Shown piece by piece: positions 27,130-37,533 of a stretch of 64,000 bases of DNA (positions are counted from its first letter, which is position 1; each line of letters starts with the position of its first letter). The position numbers and the translations under genes were made by a program. The notes beneath the pieces are model-generated. The model was not told where the DNA came from. It saw only the letters and a program-made list of their open reading frames with translations, and did no database searches. The stretch is from positions 62,001 to 126,000 of the forward strand of contig MKUH01000019.1 of the NCBI GenBank assembly GCA_001897745.1, written 5' to 3'. Source of the stretch: Candidatus Accumulibacter sp. 66-26. GTDB lineage: Bacteria > Pseudomonadota > Gammaproteobacteria > Burkholderiales > Rhodocyclaceae.

Positions 27130-28401
27130 CTATTTTGGTGCGGCGCCCGGCGGCAGGAGCACCCACATCTGGCCCGACTGCTTCATGCGCCCGGCCTGGT
27201 TGCCCGCTTCGGCGCCGAAGCCCCAGAAGAAGTCGGCGCGCACGACGCCGCGGATGGCGCCGCCGGTGTCCTGCGCGAGCATCAGGCGGTTGAGCGGCGC
27301 GGCCGAGTTCGGCTGCGTCGTGGCGAGGAAGACCGGCGCGCCGAGCGGCACATGGCGCGGGTCGACGGCGATGCTGCGGCCCGGCGAGAGCGGCACGCCG
27401 AGCGCGCCGAGCGGGCCGTCCGGCTCGCCGTTCTTCGGCGCGGCGACGGGCATCTCGCGGAAGAAGACGTAGCTCGGGTTGGCGTTGAGCAGCTCGTTGA
27501 GCTTCGCCGGATTGGCGCGCGCCCAGGCCTGGATGCCCTGCATCGACGCCTGTTCGAGCTTGAGTTCGCCGCGCTCGACGAGGAGGCGGCCGACCGACTG
27601 GTAGGGATGGCCGTTCTGGTCGGCGTAGCCGACGCGCACCATGCTGCCGTCGGGCAGCTTGACCCGCCCGGAACCCTGGATCTGCAGGAAGAAGAGTTCG
27701 ACGGCGTCGTCCACCCAGAGCAGCACGCGGTCGGCGTAGTTCTTTTCGCGCTCGACGATCTCGGCGCGCGAATAGTAGGGGACGACCTTGTTGCCCTGCA
27801 GGCGCCCGCGCAGGCGCATGTTCTTCAGCTCCGGCAGCACGTCGCCGAGCTCGATGGTCAGCAGGTCGCCCGGCACGCCGAGCACCGGCTCGCGGTAGGC
27901 GCTGCCGCGCGTGCGCGCGCCGCGCAGCAGCGGTTCGTAATAGCCGGTGACCATGCCGCTCGTGCTGCCGTCCGGGTTGGTCAGCAGATACGGCTCGAAG
28001 CGCGACTCGAAGAAGCGGCGCAGCGCGGCGGGGCTGCGCGCGGCGCCGTCGAGCGTCTTCGCCTCGTCGCAGGCCGGGCGCCACAGGGGCCACTGCGTCC
28101 TGCCGGCGAGCCCGCGGCAGGACTGCAGGAAGGCCGGCCAGGCGGCGCTCGCGTCGTCGTCGCCCCAGCCCGGCAGATCGCTCCAGTTCGCCGCCTGCAT
28201 GGGCTTGGCCGGCGGCGCGGCGGGCGTCGGCGCGGCGACGGCGGGACACTGCGCGCAGGCCGGACAGGGCGCGCACGCGGCGGGCGCCGCTTCGCGGACG
28301 GGCGCCTTGCCGGTCGTCGAGCAGGCGCCGAGGAAAAGCGCGGCGAACAGGGCAAACGGGGAAATCGGCGCCATCCGGCGCGGCATTTGGAGTTTGGGCA
28401 T
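27130..28401 (-). CDS. mltA: membrane-bound lytic transglycosylase A
   Basis: A 423-residue lipoprotein. The signal peptide ends at the lipobox LGACS (Cys near residue 27), followed by a Cys/Pro/Ala-rich linker (PCPACAQCP). The MltA domain carries VTGYYEPLLRG and FFLQIQGSGRV, and the 3D domain has the catalytic Asp region LMLAQDTGGAIRG with FFWGFG. It cleaves peptidoglycan glycan strands at the outer membrane. The start codon lies 48 nt from a divergent ATPase gene. The long open frame further upstream is antisense to that ATPase and is not part of the protein. Confidence 0.92.
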   Translation of the reverse strand: MPKLQMPRRMAPISPFALFAALFLGACSTTGKAPVREAAPAACAPCPACAQCPAVAAPTPAAPPAKPMQAANWSDLPGWGDDDASAAWPAFLQSCRGLAGRTQWPLWRPACDEAKTLDGAARSPAALRRFFESRFEPYLLTNPDGSTSGMVTGYYEPLLRGARTRGSAYREPVLGVPGDLLTIELGDVLPELKNMRLRGRLQGNKVVPYYSRAEIVEREKNYADRVLLWVDDAVELFFLQIQGSGRVKLPDGSMVRVGYADQNGHPYQSVGRLLVERGELKLEQASMQGIQAWARANPAKLNELLNANPSYVFFREMPVAAPKNGEPDGPLGALGVPLSPGRSIAVDPRHVPLGAPVFLATTQPNSAAPLNRLMLAQDTGGAIRGVVRADFFWGFGAEAGNQAGRMKQSGQMWVLLPPGAAPK

Positions 28402-28449
28402 GCTTTGGCTAGAGTGCGGGGTTCTCGATCCGTTGAAGTATACCGCCTG

Positions 28450-29364
28450 ATGACCGACCCCATTTCGCAACTGGCCAGCTTTCTCGCCCGCGCCGAGCAA
28501 CTGCTCGAACGCCTCGAACCGCTGCTGCCGCCCGCCCGCCGCGAACCCGACTGGAAAGCCGCCCGGGCCTTCCGCTGGCGCAAGAGCGGCCACGCCGGCT
28601 ACCTGCAGGCGCTGCCCCGGCTGCCGGCGATCCGCCTGCGTGACCTGCGCGACATCGACGACCAGAAGGCACGCATCGACGCCAACACGCGCCAGTTCGT
28701 CGCCGGCCAGCCGGCCAACAACGTGCTGCTCACCGGCGCGCGCGGCTCGGGCAAATCCTCGCTGATCAAGGCGCTGCTCAACGAATACGGCAAGCGCGGC
28801 CTGCGCCTGATCGAGGTCGACAAGAACGACCTCGTCGACCTGGCGGACATCGTCGAACTGCTCGAAGGCCGCCCGGAACGCTTCGTGATCTTCTGCGACG
28901 ACCTTTCCTTCGACGCCGGCGACGCCACCTACAAGGCGCTCAAGGTCGTGCTCGACGGCTCGCTGGCGGCGGCGCCCGACAACGTGCTGATCTACGCGAC
29001 CTCGAACCGCCGCCACCTGATGCCCGAATACTTCGAGGAAAACCTCGAAAGCCAGCGCGTCCGCGACGAAATCCACCCCGGCGAGGCGATCGAGGAAAAA
29101 ATCTCGCTCTCCGAGCGCTTCGGCCTGTGGATTTCCTTCTACCCCTTCGATCAGGATGCCTACCTGAACATCGTCGCGCACTGGCTCAAATCCTTCGGCT
29201 GCGGCGCCGCCGAAATCGCCGGCGCCGAGCGCGAAGCGCTCAACTGGGCGCTCATGCGCGGCTCGCGCAGCGGCCGCGTCGCCTGGCAGTTCGCCAAGGA
29301 CTGGGCCGGCTCGCACGCGCCGGCGGCCGCGGCGCAGAACGCCCGCGGCCCGCGCGGCAAATGA
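28450..29364 (+). CDS. DUF815-family AAA+ ATPase
   Basis: A 304-residue ATPase. Walker A is LLTGARGSGKSSLIKAL, Walker B is RFVIFCDDLSFDAGD, and the sensor region reads VLIYATSNRRHLMPEYFEEN. The spacing and the motif ANNVLLTGARGSGKS are typical of DUF815 proteins, whose role is unknown. It is coupled by a 4-nt overlap (ATGA) to the downstream Nudix-TMP-synthase-like gene and diverges from mltA. Confidence 0.9.
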   Translation: MTDPISQLASFLARAEQLLERLEPLLPPARREPDWKAARAFRWRKSGHAGYLQALPRLPAIRLRDLRDIDDQKARIDANTRQFVAGQPANNVLLTGARGSGKSSLIKALLNEYGKRGLRLIEVDKNDLVDLADIVELLEGRPERFVIFCDDLSFDAGDATYKALKVVLDGSLAAAPDNVLIYATSNRRHLMPEYFEENLESQRVRDEIHPGEAIEEKISLSERFGLWISFYPFDQDAYLNIVAHWLKSFGCGAAEIAGAEREALNWALMRGSRSGRVAWQFAKDWAGSHAPAAAAQNARGPRGK

Positions 29365-30332
29365 CCAAGATCGTCGAGGTCGCCGCCGCCGTCATGCTGC
29401 GCGGCGGGGAAAGCGGCGAGGAAGAATTTCTCCTCGCGCAGCGCCCCGAGGGCAAGGTCTACGCCGGCTACTGGGAGTTTCCCGGCGGCAAGGTCGAGCC
29501 GGGCGAAAGCGTGCGCGACGCGCTGGTGCGCGAACTGCAGGAAGAACTCGGCATCGCCGTCACCGCCGCGACGCCCTGGCTGACGCGCGAATTCACCTAC
29601 CCGCACGCGACGGTGCGCCTCAACTTCTGGCGCGTCACCGCCTGGGACGGCGAGATCGGCATCACGGCACCGCTCGAACACAGCGCCGTCGACTGGCTGC
29701 GCTGCGCCGACGCCTGGGCGGCGCCCTCGGTAGCGCCGATCCTGCCGGCCAACGACCCCATTCTGAAGGCGCTCGCACTGCCGGCCGTGATGGCCATCAC
29801 CAATTCGCAGGAGACCGGCGAGGACGCCGAACTCGAACGCCTGTCGGCCGCCGTCGGTCGCGGCCTCCGCCTCTTCCAGATTCGCGACAAGACGCTGCCG
29901 GCGGCCGAACGCGCGTGGTTCGCGCAAACGGCGATGGAAATGCTGCGCAACAGCGGCGCACTCGTCGTAGTCAATGAAGACGGCGACGACAGCACGCTAA
30001 CGCGGCGCGTCGGCGCGCACGGCGTGCATCTATCGGCGGCCGCCCTGCGCGCCTGCGACGCACGCCCCGACCAGACCTGGGTCGGCGCCTCCTGCCACGA
30101 CGCGGCCGAACTCGCGCGCGCCGCGCGGCTCGGCCTCGACTACGTCCTGCTCGGCCCGGTGCTGCCGACGCCGACGCACCCCGGACGCGCCGGACTCGGC
30201 TGGGAGGAATTCGGAAGGCTCGCGGCGGCTTCGCCGCTGCCGGTCTTCGCGCTCGGCGGGATGCGCCCCGAGATGCTGGAAACGGCGCGCCGGCACGGCG
30301 CGCACGGCATCGCCCTGATGCGCGGCTGGTAG
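29361..30332 (+). CDS. Nudix hydrolase fused to a thiamine-phosphate-synthase-like domain
   Basis: A 323-residue two-domain protein. Residues about 1-135 form a MutT-type Nudix domain with an intact Nudix box (GGKVEPGESVRDALVRELQE, then ELGI). Residues about 140-323 resemble TMP synthase/TenI barrels, with LFQIRDKTL, VNEDGD, GVHLS, VGASCHD and LLGPVLPTPTHPG. Such fusions are common in beta- and gammaproteobacteria and are thought to clean oxidised nucleotides, with the second domain of unclear activity. It overlaps the DUF815 gene by 4 nt. Confidence 0.92.
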   Translation: MTKIVEVAAAVMLRGGESGEEEFLLAQRPEGKVYAGYWEFPGGKVEPGESVRDALVRELQEELGIAVTAATPWLTREFTYPHATVRLNFWRVTAWDGEIGITAPLEHSAVDWLRCADAWAAPSVAPILPANDPILKALALPAVMAITNSQETGEDAELERLSAAVGRGLRLFQIRDKTLPAAERAWFAQTAMEMLRNSGALVVVNEDGDDSTLTRRVGAHGVHLSAAALRACDARPDQTWVGASCHDAAELARAARLGLDYVLLGPVLPTPTHPGRAGLGWEEFGRLAAASPLPVFALGGMRPEMLETARRHGAHGIALMRGW

Positions 30333-30386
30333 GCCCGCGCATCGCAGGCAGGCCAGGCGACGCAAGGATGCCGTTCGGCCAGGAAT

Positions 30387-30423
30387 AAAGGCCGCGTTCC
30401 CGAGGCAGGAAAGCGGCCTTTTT
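30387..30423 (+). terminator. rho-independent terminator after the Nudix fusion gene
   Basis: AAAGGCCGC and GCGGCCTTT are perfect 9-bp arms with a 17-nt loop, followed by more T residues. It lies 55 nt past the stop. The rest of the gap to 30,606 has no gene. Confidence 0.85.
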
Positions 30424-30606
30424 ATCGTCCCGTGCGCCGGCTCAGCCCATGAACTCCCGCGGCCGCCAGGCAGACGAACGGCAGCGGTCGCAACGGTGAC
30501 GCCGCCGGCGGGGAAGCGATGGCGACAATCGGGAGGTTCGGGGAAAGCGGAGCGCGCGACGCTCAACAAACCGGAGCCCGGCGGCGCCGGAAACGCCGAG
30601 CGCAGA

Positions 30607-30804
30607 CTACGAGCCTTCCGGCGGCTCGGCGAGCGGATCGGTCTTTTCTTCCTGCACCGGAACGCGGTACGACTCGGACGCCCAGGCGCCGAGGTCGATC
30701 ATCTTGCAGCGTTCGGAGCAGAAGGGGCGCCACTTGTTCTCGGCGCTCCACGGCGATTCGCCGCCGCACTGCGGGCAGCGCACCATGCGTACAGGCTTGT
30801 TCAT
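30607..30804 (-). CDS. yacG: DNA gyrase inhibitor, zinc-binding
   Basis: A 65-residue protein with the YacG zinc motif: CPQCGG near the start and [17 protein letters not shown], followed by an acidic, Pro-rich tail. YacG binds GyrB and blocks DNA binding. It begins 7 nt after zapD, the normal zapD-yacG arrangement, so the ATG at 30804 is preferred over the longer frame. Confidence 0.93.
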   Translation of the reverse strand: MNKPVRMVRCPQCGGESPWSAENKWRPFCSERCKMIDLGAWASESYRVPVQEEKTDPLAEPPEGS

Positions 30805-30811
30805 CAGGAGC

Positions 30812-31567
30812 CTACAGGTTGCAGAAGACCATGTCGAAATCGACATCGCTGTCGACGTGACGCGGCTTGCCTTCGCCCTCGGGGCGCGAGTAGCGGATGT
30901 TCAGCGCGTATTTGTTGGCGCTGATCTCGGGAATGAAGGGCGCCTGCACGTGCAGCGAGACGCGCACCATCTGGGCGCCGCTGCCGCCCAGCATCATCTG
31001 GAACAGACCGCCTTTCGCCACGTGGTGCTCGGGCCGGCCGCTGGCGCGCAGCAGGCGCAGCACGATGGTCAGGCCGTCGCGCAGCGGCAGCAGCGGCTTC
31101 AGCCAGCCGCCCAGCGCGTCGCGTCTATGCTCGGGCGCGTGGTGCAGCCAGTAGTGGTAGGACGGCAGGTCGAACTCGCAGACGCCGCCGGGAATCGCGG
31201 CGCGGCTGCGGATGCTCATCAGCCACTCGTTCTCGCGCAGGTACTGGCCGATCTTGCCGGTCATCGCCAGCAGCGCGGCCGACGCCTGCTCGATTTCGTA
31301 GAGCGCGCCGGACAGGGCTTCTTCGGAAATGTCGGGGTTGTTGCGGTAGGCCAGCAGGGTCTGGCGCTGGCGTTCGAGTTCCTGGATCAGGTCGAGCTTG
31401 AGGTCGGCGCGGCCGGCCACTTCGAGGATTTCGAACATCGTGACCAGCGCGATGTGGTGTTCATGCGTGCCGTCGAGCTGCATGAAGTAGGCGGCTTTCT
31501 CGAACAAATCCTCCAGACGCAGCAGGGTGCGTATGCGTTCGTTGAAGGGGTATTCGTAAGTGATCAC
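30812..31567 (-). CDS. zapD: cell-division protein ZapD
   Basis: A 251-residue, mostly helical protein of normal ZapD length. It shows the family pattern [20 protein letters not shown] at the start and a C-terminal beta-rich domain ending in [11 protein letters not shown]. ZapD crosslinks FtsZ filaments at the septum. It lies downstream of coaE, separated by 71 nt that contain an unusual inverted repeat. Confidence 0.94.
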   Translation of the reverse strand: MITYEYPFNERIRTLLRLEDLFEKAAYFMQLDGTHEHHIALVTMFEILEVAGRADLKLDLIQELERQRQTLLAYRNNPDISEEALSGALYEIEQASAALLAMTGKIGQYLRENEWLMSIRSRAAIPGGVCEFDLPSYHYWLHHAPEHRRDALGGWLKPLLPLRDGLTIVLRLLRASGRPEHHVAKGGLFQMMLGGSGAQMVRVSLHVQAPFIPEISANKYALNIRYSRPEGEGKPRHVDSDVDFDMVFCNL

Positions 31568-31588
31568 GCCGCCGCCGCTGGGTTTATG

Positions 31589-31625
31589 GATTCAGAATCG
31601 GGAAAATGCGATGATTCTGAATCAT
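31589..31625. repeat. paired GATTC-N-GAATC palindromes upstream of zapD
   Basis: GATTCAGAATC (31589-31599) and ATGATTCTGAATCAT (31611-31625) are each palindromic around one base and are also exact inverted repeats of each other over 11 bp. They sit in the 71-nt gap between coaE and zapD. They could be paired operators or fold into a stem-loop in the transcript. Confidence 0.6.
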
Positions 31626-31638
31626 TTGCATCAAAATC

Positions 31639-32268
31639 TCAACAGTTTGCCTTAACTTTGATCATAGCCATTTCGAGATAGGTGCGGTGCAGCTTTTCGA
31701 CCTGCGGGACGAGCGATTCCAAGCCGCCATCATTGCACACGATGTCGTCGGCGACGGCCCGCCGCGCCGCGCGCGTCGCCTGCGTCGCCATGATCGCGCG
31801 CACCTCGTCGGCGCTCAGGCCGCTGCGCGCCATGACGCGCTCCACCTGGACCGTTTCGGCGCAATCGACGACGAGGATGCGGTCGACCCGCGCACGGTAG
31901 CCGTCGACGCCGGCCTCGACGAGCAGCGGGACGGCCAGCAGGACGTAGGGGGCGGCGTGCGCCGCGGCGCAGCGCGCGTCGCTCTCGGCGCGGATCAGCG
32001 GATGCAGGATGGCTTCCAGACGCGCCTTGCTGGCCGGATCGTCGAACACGCGCCGGCGCATCGCGGCGCGGTCGAGAGCGCCGTCGGCGCGCATCACGTC
32101 CGGCCCGAAAGCCGCCGCGATGGCCGGCATGGCGCGGCCTTCCGGCCCGGTCAGCTCGTGCGCGATGCGGTCGGTGTCGACCAGCGCGGCGCCGCGTTCG
32201 GCGAACAGATCGGCGACCGTGCTCTTGCCGCTGCCGATGCCGCCGGTCAGGCCGACGACGAAGCTCAC
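31639..32268 (-). CDS. coaE: dephospho-CoA kinase
   Basis: A 209-residue kinase with P-loop VGLTGGIGSGKSTVA and the CoaE motifs LVDTDRIAHELT and HPLIR, plus the lid region. It makes the last step of CoA synthesis. It starts with GTG overlapping the stop of the SPOR gene (GTGA), so it belongs to the birA-coaX-trpB-like-SPOR-coaE unit, which also holds the first CoA enzyme. Confidence 0.94.
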   Translation of the reverse strand: MSFVVGLTGGIGSGKSTVADLFAERGAALVDTDRIAHELTGPEGRAMPAIAAAFGPDVMRADGALDRAAMRRRVFDDPASKARLEAILHPLIRAESDARCAAAHAAPYVLLAVPLLVEAGVDGYRARVDRILVVDCAETVQVERVMARSGLSADEVRAIMATQATRAARRAVADDIVCNDGGLESLVPQVEKLHRTYLEMAMIKVKANC

Positions 32269-33008
32269 GACTTGCGTCCCGCGCAAGCCGCCTCCTTCGC
32301 CTCCGGCAAGAGCGCGGCGACGGCGGCGCGCACGGCATCGACCTGCGCGCCGGGGCCGCTGGCTTCGAGCGCGGCCCGCGCCGGCTCGCCGTTGCGCTCG
32401 CCGACCCGGGCCGAACGCACGCCCTTGGCGCGCAGCGCGTCGAGGCGCTCGCGCGCGGCCGCCTCGGTGGAAAAGATGCCGAGCGAGATCGCCAGCCGCT
32501 GCGGGCCGGCGTCCTGCACGATGAAATACTCGGGGACCGACAGGCGCTTCAGTTCGCCGGCCTTCTTCTCGGCCTCCTGCTTGTTCGCCAGCGGCGGGAT
32601 GTAGACCCAGTAGCTGGCGTGGCCGGACACCGGGGTGCGCAGCGTCGCCGTCTTGAAGGCGGCGAACTTCTCGGCCAGCAGGCGTTCGACGCGCTCGGCG
32701 TCGGCCGGGACGAGGCCTGCCCACTGCAGGCAGACGGAGCTTTCCCCGAAATCGGCCGCTTTCTCGGCCGCCTTCTCGGCCGTTTTCTCAACCATTTTCT
32801 CGGCGGCTTTTTCCGGCGCGACCGCCGGCGCTTCCTGGCCGCTCTCGGGCGCCGGCGGCTCGCCGCGCCCGACGATGCGCAGACGCTCGGGCTGCAGCTG
32901 CTGCTCGAGGCGCACCGCGTCGGGACTGCCGCTGCCGCCGAGATAGCCCTGCGCCCAGGCCAGGAAGAGCAGGTTGCCGAGGACGAGCAGGAAGATCAGC
33001 GCGCGCAT
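32265..33008 (-). CDS. SPOR-domain membrane protein
   Basis: A 247-residue protein with an N-terminal membrane helix (residues 3-18), a Pro/Glu-rich linker with the imperfect repeat EKAAEKMVEKTAEKAAEKAA (about residues 64-84), and a C-terminal SPOR-type fold (YWVYIPPLANKQEAEKKAGEL, then LAISLGIFSTEAAARERL). SPOR domains bind septal peptidoglycan. Such a protein commonly follows coaX in betaproteobacteria; here a TrpB-like gene has come between. The gap to that gene is 8 nt. Confidence 0.87.
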   Translation of the reverse strand: MRALIFLLVLGNLLFLAWAQGYLGGSGSPDAVRLEQQLQPERLRIVGRGEPPAPESGQEAPAVAPEKAAEKMVEKTAEKAAEKAADFGESSVCLQWAGLVPADAERVERLLAEKFAAFKTATLRTPVSGHASYWVYIPPLANKQEAEKKAGELKRLSVPEYFIVQDAGPQRLAISLGIFSTEAAARERLDALRAKGVRSARVGERNGEPARAALEASGPGAQVDAVRAAVAALLPEAKEAACAGRKS

Positions 33009-33016
33009 GGCCGGAA

Positions 33017-34381
33017 TCACCCGAACTTCGGCAGGTGCTGCAGCGACGTCGCAATGGCTTCGGCCGGGTAGTCGAAGTTCTCGAGTTCGCCGGCGAAGTA
33101 GCGGTCGTAGGCGGCCATGTCGAAGTGGCCGTGGCCGGTGAGGTTGAAGAAGATCGTCTTGGCCTCGCCGCTCGCCTTGCAGCGCAGCGCCTCGTCGATC
33201 GCGGCGCGGATCGCGTGATTCGACTCGGGCGCCGGGATGATGCCCTCGGCGCGCGCGAACATGACGCCGGCCTCGAAGGTGGCGAGCTGCGGCACGGCGA
33301 CAGCCTCGATCAGACCCTCGTGGTAGAGCTGCGAGACGAGCGCCGACGCGCCGTGGTAGCGCAGGCCGCCGGCGTGGATGCCGGGCGGCATGAAGTCGTG
33401 GCCGAGCGTGTACATCTTCATCATCGGCGTGAAGCCCGAGGCGTCGCCGAAATCGTAGGCGTAGACGCCCTTGGTCAGCGACGGGCACGACGTCGGCTCG
33501 ACGGCGACGAGGCGCACCGGCTTGCCGTTGCGCCCGCCGGCGGCGTTGTCGGCGACGAAGGGGAAGGCCGCGCCGGCGAAGGAGGAACCGCCGCCGCACG
33601 GGGCGAAGACGACGTCCGGCCAGTCGCCGGCCTTCTCGAACTGCTTCTTCGCTTCCTGGCCGATGATCGTCTGGTGCAGGGCGACGTGGTTGAGCACCGA
33701 GCCAAGCGCGTAGTTGGTGTCGGGACGCGACGCCGCCTCCTCGACCGCCTCGGAGATGGCGATGCCGAGCGAGCCCTGATTGTCGGCGTCCTTCGCCAGC
33801 AGGTCGCGGCCGGTCTGCGTCATGCTCGACGGGCTGGCGATCACCTCGGCGCCCCAGGTCTGCATCATCGAGCGGCGGAAGGGCTTCTGCTGGTAGCTGA
33901 CCTTGACCATGTAGACGCGCACGTCGATGCCGAACATCTGCCCGGCGAAGGCGATCGACGAGCCCCACTGGCCGGCGCCGGTCTCGGTGGTCAGGCGGCG
34001 GATGCCGGCCTCGCGGTTGTAGTAGGCCTGCGGCACGGCCGAGTTCGGCTTGTGCGAGCCGGCCGGCGAGACGCCTTCGTTCTTGTAGTAGAGCTTGGCC
34101 GGCGTGCCGAGCATCTGCTCCAGGCGGCGGGCGCGGATCAGCGGCGACGGACGCCACAGGCGGTAGATCTCGCGCACCGGCTCGGGAATCGGAATCCAGC
34201 GTTCGGCCGACATTTCCTGTTCGAGGATCGCCATCGGGAAGATCGCCGCCATCTTCTCAGGCGGCACCGGTTGGCCGTCCGGGCCGAGCGGCGGCGCCGG
34301 CGGCGTCGGCAGGTCGGCGACGACGTTGTACCAGTGGGTCGGAATTTCCGACTGATCGAGAACGAAACGCAGCGAATCCAT
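33017..34381 (-). CDS. tryptophan synthase beta-like protein (TrpB2 type)
   Basis: A 454-residue PLP enzyme of fold type II, longer than classical TrpB (about 400). The PLP-binding Lys is in GSHKPNSA, the phosphate loop is [11 protein letters not shown], and [17 protein letters not shown] is the TrpB catalytic loop. Length, the N-terminal insertion and the absence of trpA point to TrpB2, which can couple indole or related substrates to serine on its own. It lies inside the birA-coaX-SPOR-coaE cluster rather than in a trp operon. Confidence 0.9.
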   Translation of the reverse strand: MDSLRFVLDQSEIPTHWYNVVADLPTPPAPPLGPDGQPVPPEKMAAIFPMAILEQEMSAERWIPIPEPVREIYRLWRPSPLIRARRLEQMLGTPAKLYYKNEGVSPAGSHKPNSAVPQAYYNREAGIRRLTTETGAGQWGSSIAFAGQMFGIDVRVYMVKVSYQQKPFRRSMMQTWGAEVIASPSSMTQTGRDLLAKDADNQGSLGIAISEAVEEAASRPDTNYALGSVLNHVALHQTIIGQEAKKQFEKAGDWPDVVFAPCGGGSSFAGAAFPFVADNAAGGRNGKPVRLVAVEPTSCPSLTKGVYAYDFGDASGFTPMMKMYTLGHDFMPPGIHAGGLRYHGASALVSQLYHEGLIEAVAVPQLATFEAGVMFARAEGIIPAPESNHAIRAAIDEALRCKASGEAKTIFFNLTGHGHFDMAAYDRYFAGELENFDYPAEAIATSLQHLPKFG

Positions 34382-34437
34382 GAAATCTCCCTGAAACTTC
34401 TTATTGGTTTATGGCAAAGCGGAAAGTATAGCCCCGC

Positions 34438-35157
34438 TCAGATTGCGCCGGCGTAACGCCGCAGGCCTTCGAGCACGAGATTGTCGACGCGGCACAGCGG
34501 CAGGTCGAGACGGTCGGCGAGCAGCGGCGCGGCGCCGCCGGTCAGCAGGCAGGGCGCGCCGGCCGGCAGCTGGCGGTACAGGCGCTCGATGGCGCCGGCC
34601 TGGGCGTGCAGGCAGCCGCTGACGATGGCGTCCTGCGTGTTGCGCGGCGGCTCGGCGTAGCGCCCCTCGGCGAACGGCAGCTGGGCGGTGTTGCCGGCCA
34701 GCGCACGGCGCATCAGTTCGTAGCCGGGCAGGATCGCGCCGCCCTGGAAGACGCCGTCGGCGTCGAGCAGATCGACCGTGGTCGCCGTCCCCGCGCTGAC
34801 CACGAGGCAGGCGCCGGCAACCAGCCCGCGCGCGCCGATCAGCGCCGCCCAGCGGTCGGCGCCGAGCGTCTCCGGGCATTCGTAGCGATTCTCGACGCCG
34901 CAGGCGGCGGCGCTCGCGCGCAGCCAGCGCACCGGCCCACGCTGCGTCGCGAAGCAGGCGTTCAGCGCGCTTTCGACCGCCGCGCCGGCAACGTTGCAGA
35001 CGGCGAGCGGCGCCTCCTGCGGCCAGGCAGCGGCGAGCCCGGCCAGGCTTTCAGCCGCTGCGGTGTCGAGTGCGCCCTGCGCCAGCCAGGCGCGACCGTC
35101 GTGCACGCCCCACTTGATGCGCGTATTGCCAGCGTCGACGGCGATCACGGTATTCAT
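34438..35157 (-). CDS. coaX: type III pantothenate kinase
   Basis: A 239-residue ASKHA-fold kinase: IAVDAGNTRIKWGV phosphate-1 motif, LGADRWAALIGARGL, VSAGTATTVDLLD phosphate-2 motif and LLTGGAAPLL. It performs the first committed step of CoA synthesis. It overlaps the stop of birA by 4 nt. The 56-nt gap to the TrpB-like gene contains TATACT but no good -35 element. Confidence 0.93.
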   Translation of the reverse strand: MNTVIAVDAGNTRIKWGVHDGRAWLAQGALDTAAAESLAGLAAAWPQEAPLAVCNVAGAAVESALNACFATQRGPVRWLRASAAACGVENRYECPETLGADRWAALIGARGLVAGACLVVSAGTATTVDLLDADGVFQGGAILPGYELMRRALAGNTAQLPFAEGRYAEPPRNTQDAIVSGCLHAQAGAIERLYRQLPAGAPCLLTGGAAPLLADRLDLPLCRVDNLVLEGLRRYAGAI

Positions 35158-35960
35158 GCGGCGCGCAGCGAGAGATCGCCGGACAGGCAGCGCTCGATGC
35201 CGGCGGCGGTTTCGACGAGCAGGGCGCCGTCGGCATCGGCGCCGCGGCAAACGCCCTCCTTCTCGACGCGACCGTCGTGCAGCAGACGCACCGGCGCGTC
35301 CTGCCAGGCGTTGCGCGCCTGCCATTCGTCGCGCAGGGCGGCGAAGCCGCCGCGGCCGAAACGGTCGAGCACGTCGGCCAGTTCGATCAGCAGGCGGGCG
35401 AGCAGGTCGTGGCGCTCGGGCAGCTCCGGCAGTGCCTGCGCCAGCCCCGCCGCCGGGTAGGCCAGATCGGCCGCCGGCACGGCCGGCGCCCGCAGGTTGA
35501 GGCCGATCCCGATCACCGCGAGCATGCTGTGCCGCTCGCCCTGCAGTTCGACGAGGATGCCGCCGAGCTTGGCGTGCCGCTGCGCATCGAGATGCAGGAC
35601 GTCGTTCGGCCACTTGAGCGCGACGCCCGCCGCGCCGCAGGCTTCGAGCGCGCGCGCGACGGCGACGCCGACCGCCAGCGAGAGGCCGGACAGGCGCTCG
35701 ACGCCGCCGTCGAAGCGCCAGAGCAGCGAAAAGGTCAGGCTGGATTCGGGGTCGGACTGCCAGTGGCGGCCGCGCCGGCCGCGTCCCGCCGTCTGCCGGT
35801 CGGCGACCAGCACGCTGCCGGCCGGCGCGCCGCGCGCCGCGCGTTCGAGCAGCAGGGTGCTGGTCGATTCGCACTCGGCGAGCGCGTCGACGTCGAAACG
35901 CCCGCGCGCGGCGGCGAGCAGGCCTTGCAGGCGGACGGGGTCGATCAGGGTGGAAGTCAT
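35154..35960 (-). CDS. birA: biotin-[acetyl-CoA-carboxylase] ligase
   Basis: A 268-residue enzyme with the biotinyl-AMP motif GRGRRGRHWQSD, then SLTFSLLW, LKWPNDVL and GGILVELQG, and a C-terminal SH3-like domain. No N-terminal winged helix is present, so this is a monofunctional ligase and not a biotin repressor. First gene of the birA-coaX unit, downstream of an ntrC terminator. Confidence 0.93.
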   Translation of the reverse strand: MTSTLIDPVRLQGLLAAARGRFDVDALAECESTSTLLLERAARGAPAGSVLVADRQTAGRGRRGRHWQSDPESSLTFSLLWRFDGGVERLSGLSLAVGVAVARALEACGAAGVALKWPNDVLHLDAQRHAKLGGILVELQGERHSMLAVIGIGLNLRAPAVPAADLAYPAAGLAQALPELPERHDLLARLLIELADVLDRFGRGGFAALRDEWQARNAWQDAPVRLLHDGRVEKEGVCRGADADGALLVETAAGIERCLSGDLSLRAA

Positions 35961-35976
35961 CGCGGTGGACGGGGAA

Positions 35977-35996
35977 AATGGCGGAACGCCGCCATT
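35977..35996 (-). terminator. terminator after ntrC
   Basis: AATGGCGG and CCGCCATT are perfect 8-bp arms with a 4-nt loop, followed on the minus strand by TTTT. It separates ntrC from birA, although read-through is possible. Confidence 0.7.
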
Positions 35997-36049
35997 ATCG
36001 CCGAAACACGGCGCCCAGGCCGGCCAAGCCAAATCAAGCCGGTACCGGC

Positions 36050-37477
<1,428 letters not shown>

Positions 37478-37533
37478 CGTTTTCTCAACTCACTAACAAA
37501 GCGGATACGAAACCGTCAGCAAGAAGCCTGCCA

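Noticed and set aside
28402..29316. Upstream extension of MltA to 728 residues
   Set aside because: It is antisense to the DUF815 ATPase, and the lipoprotein signal peptide fixes the MltA start at 28401.
32265..34157. 630-codon frame that would extend the SPOR protein upstream
   Set aside because: The N-terminal part is Arg-rich and lies in another phase of the TrpB-like gene. The real start is at 33008, directly at the membrane helix.
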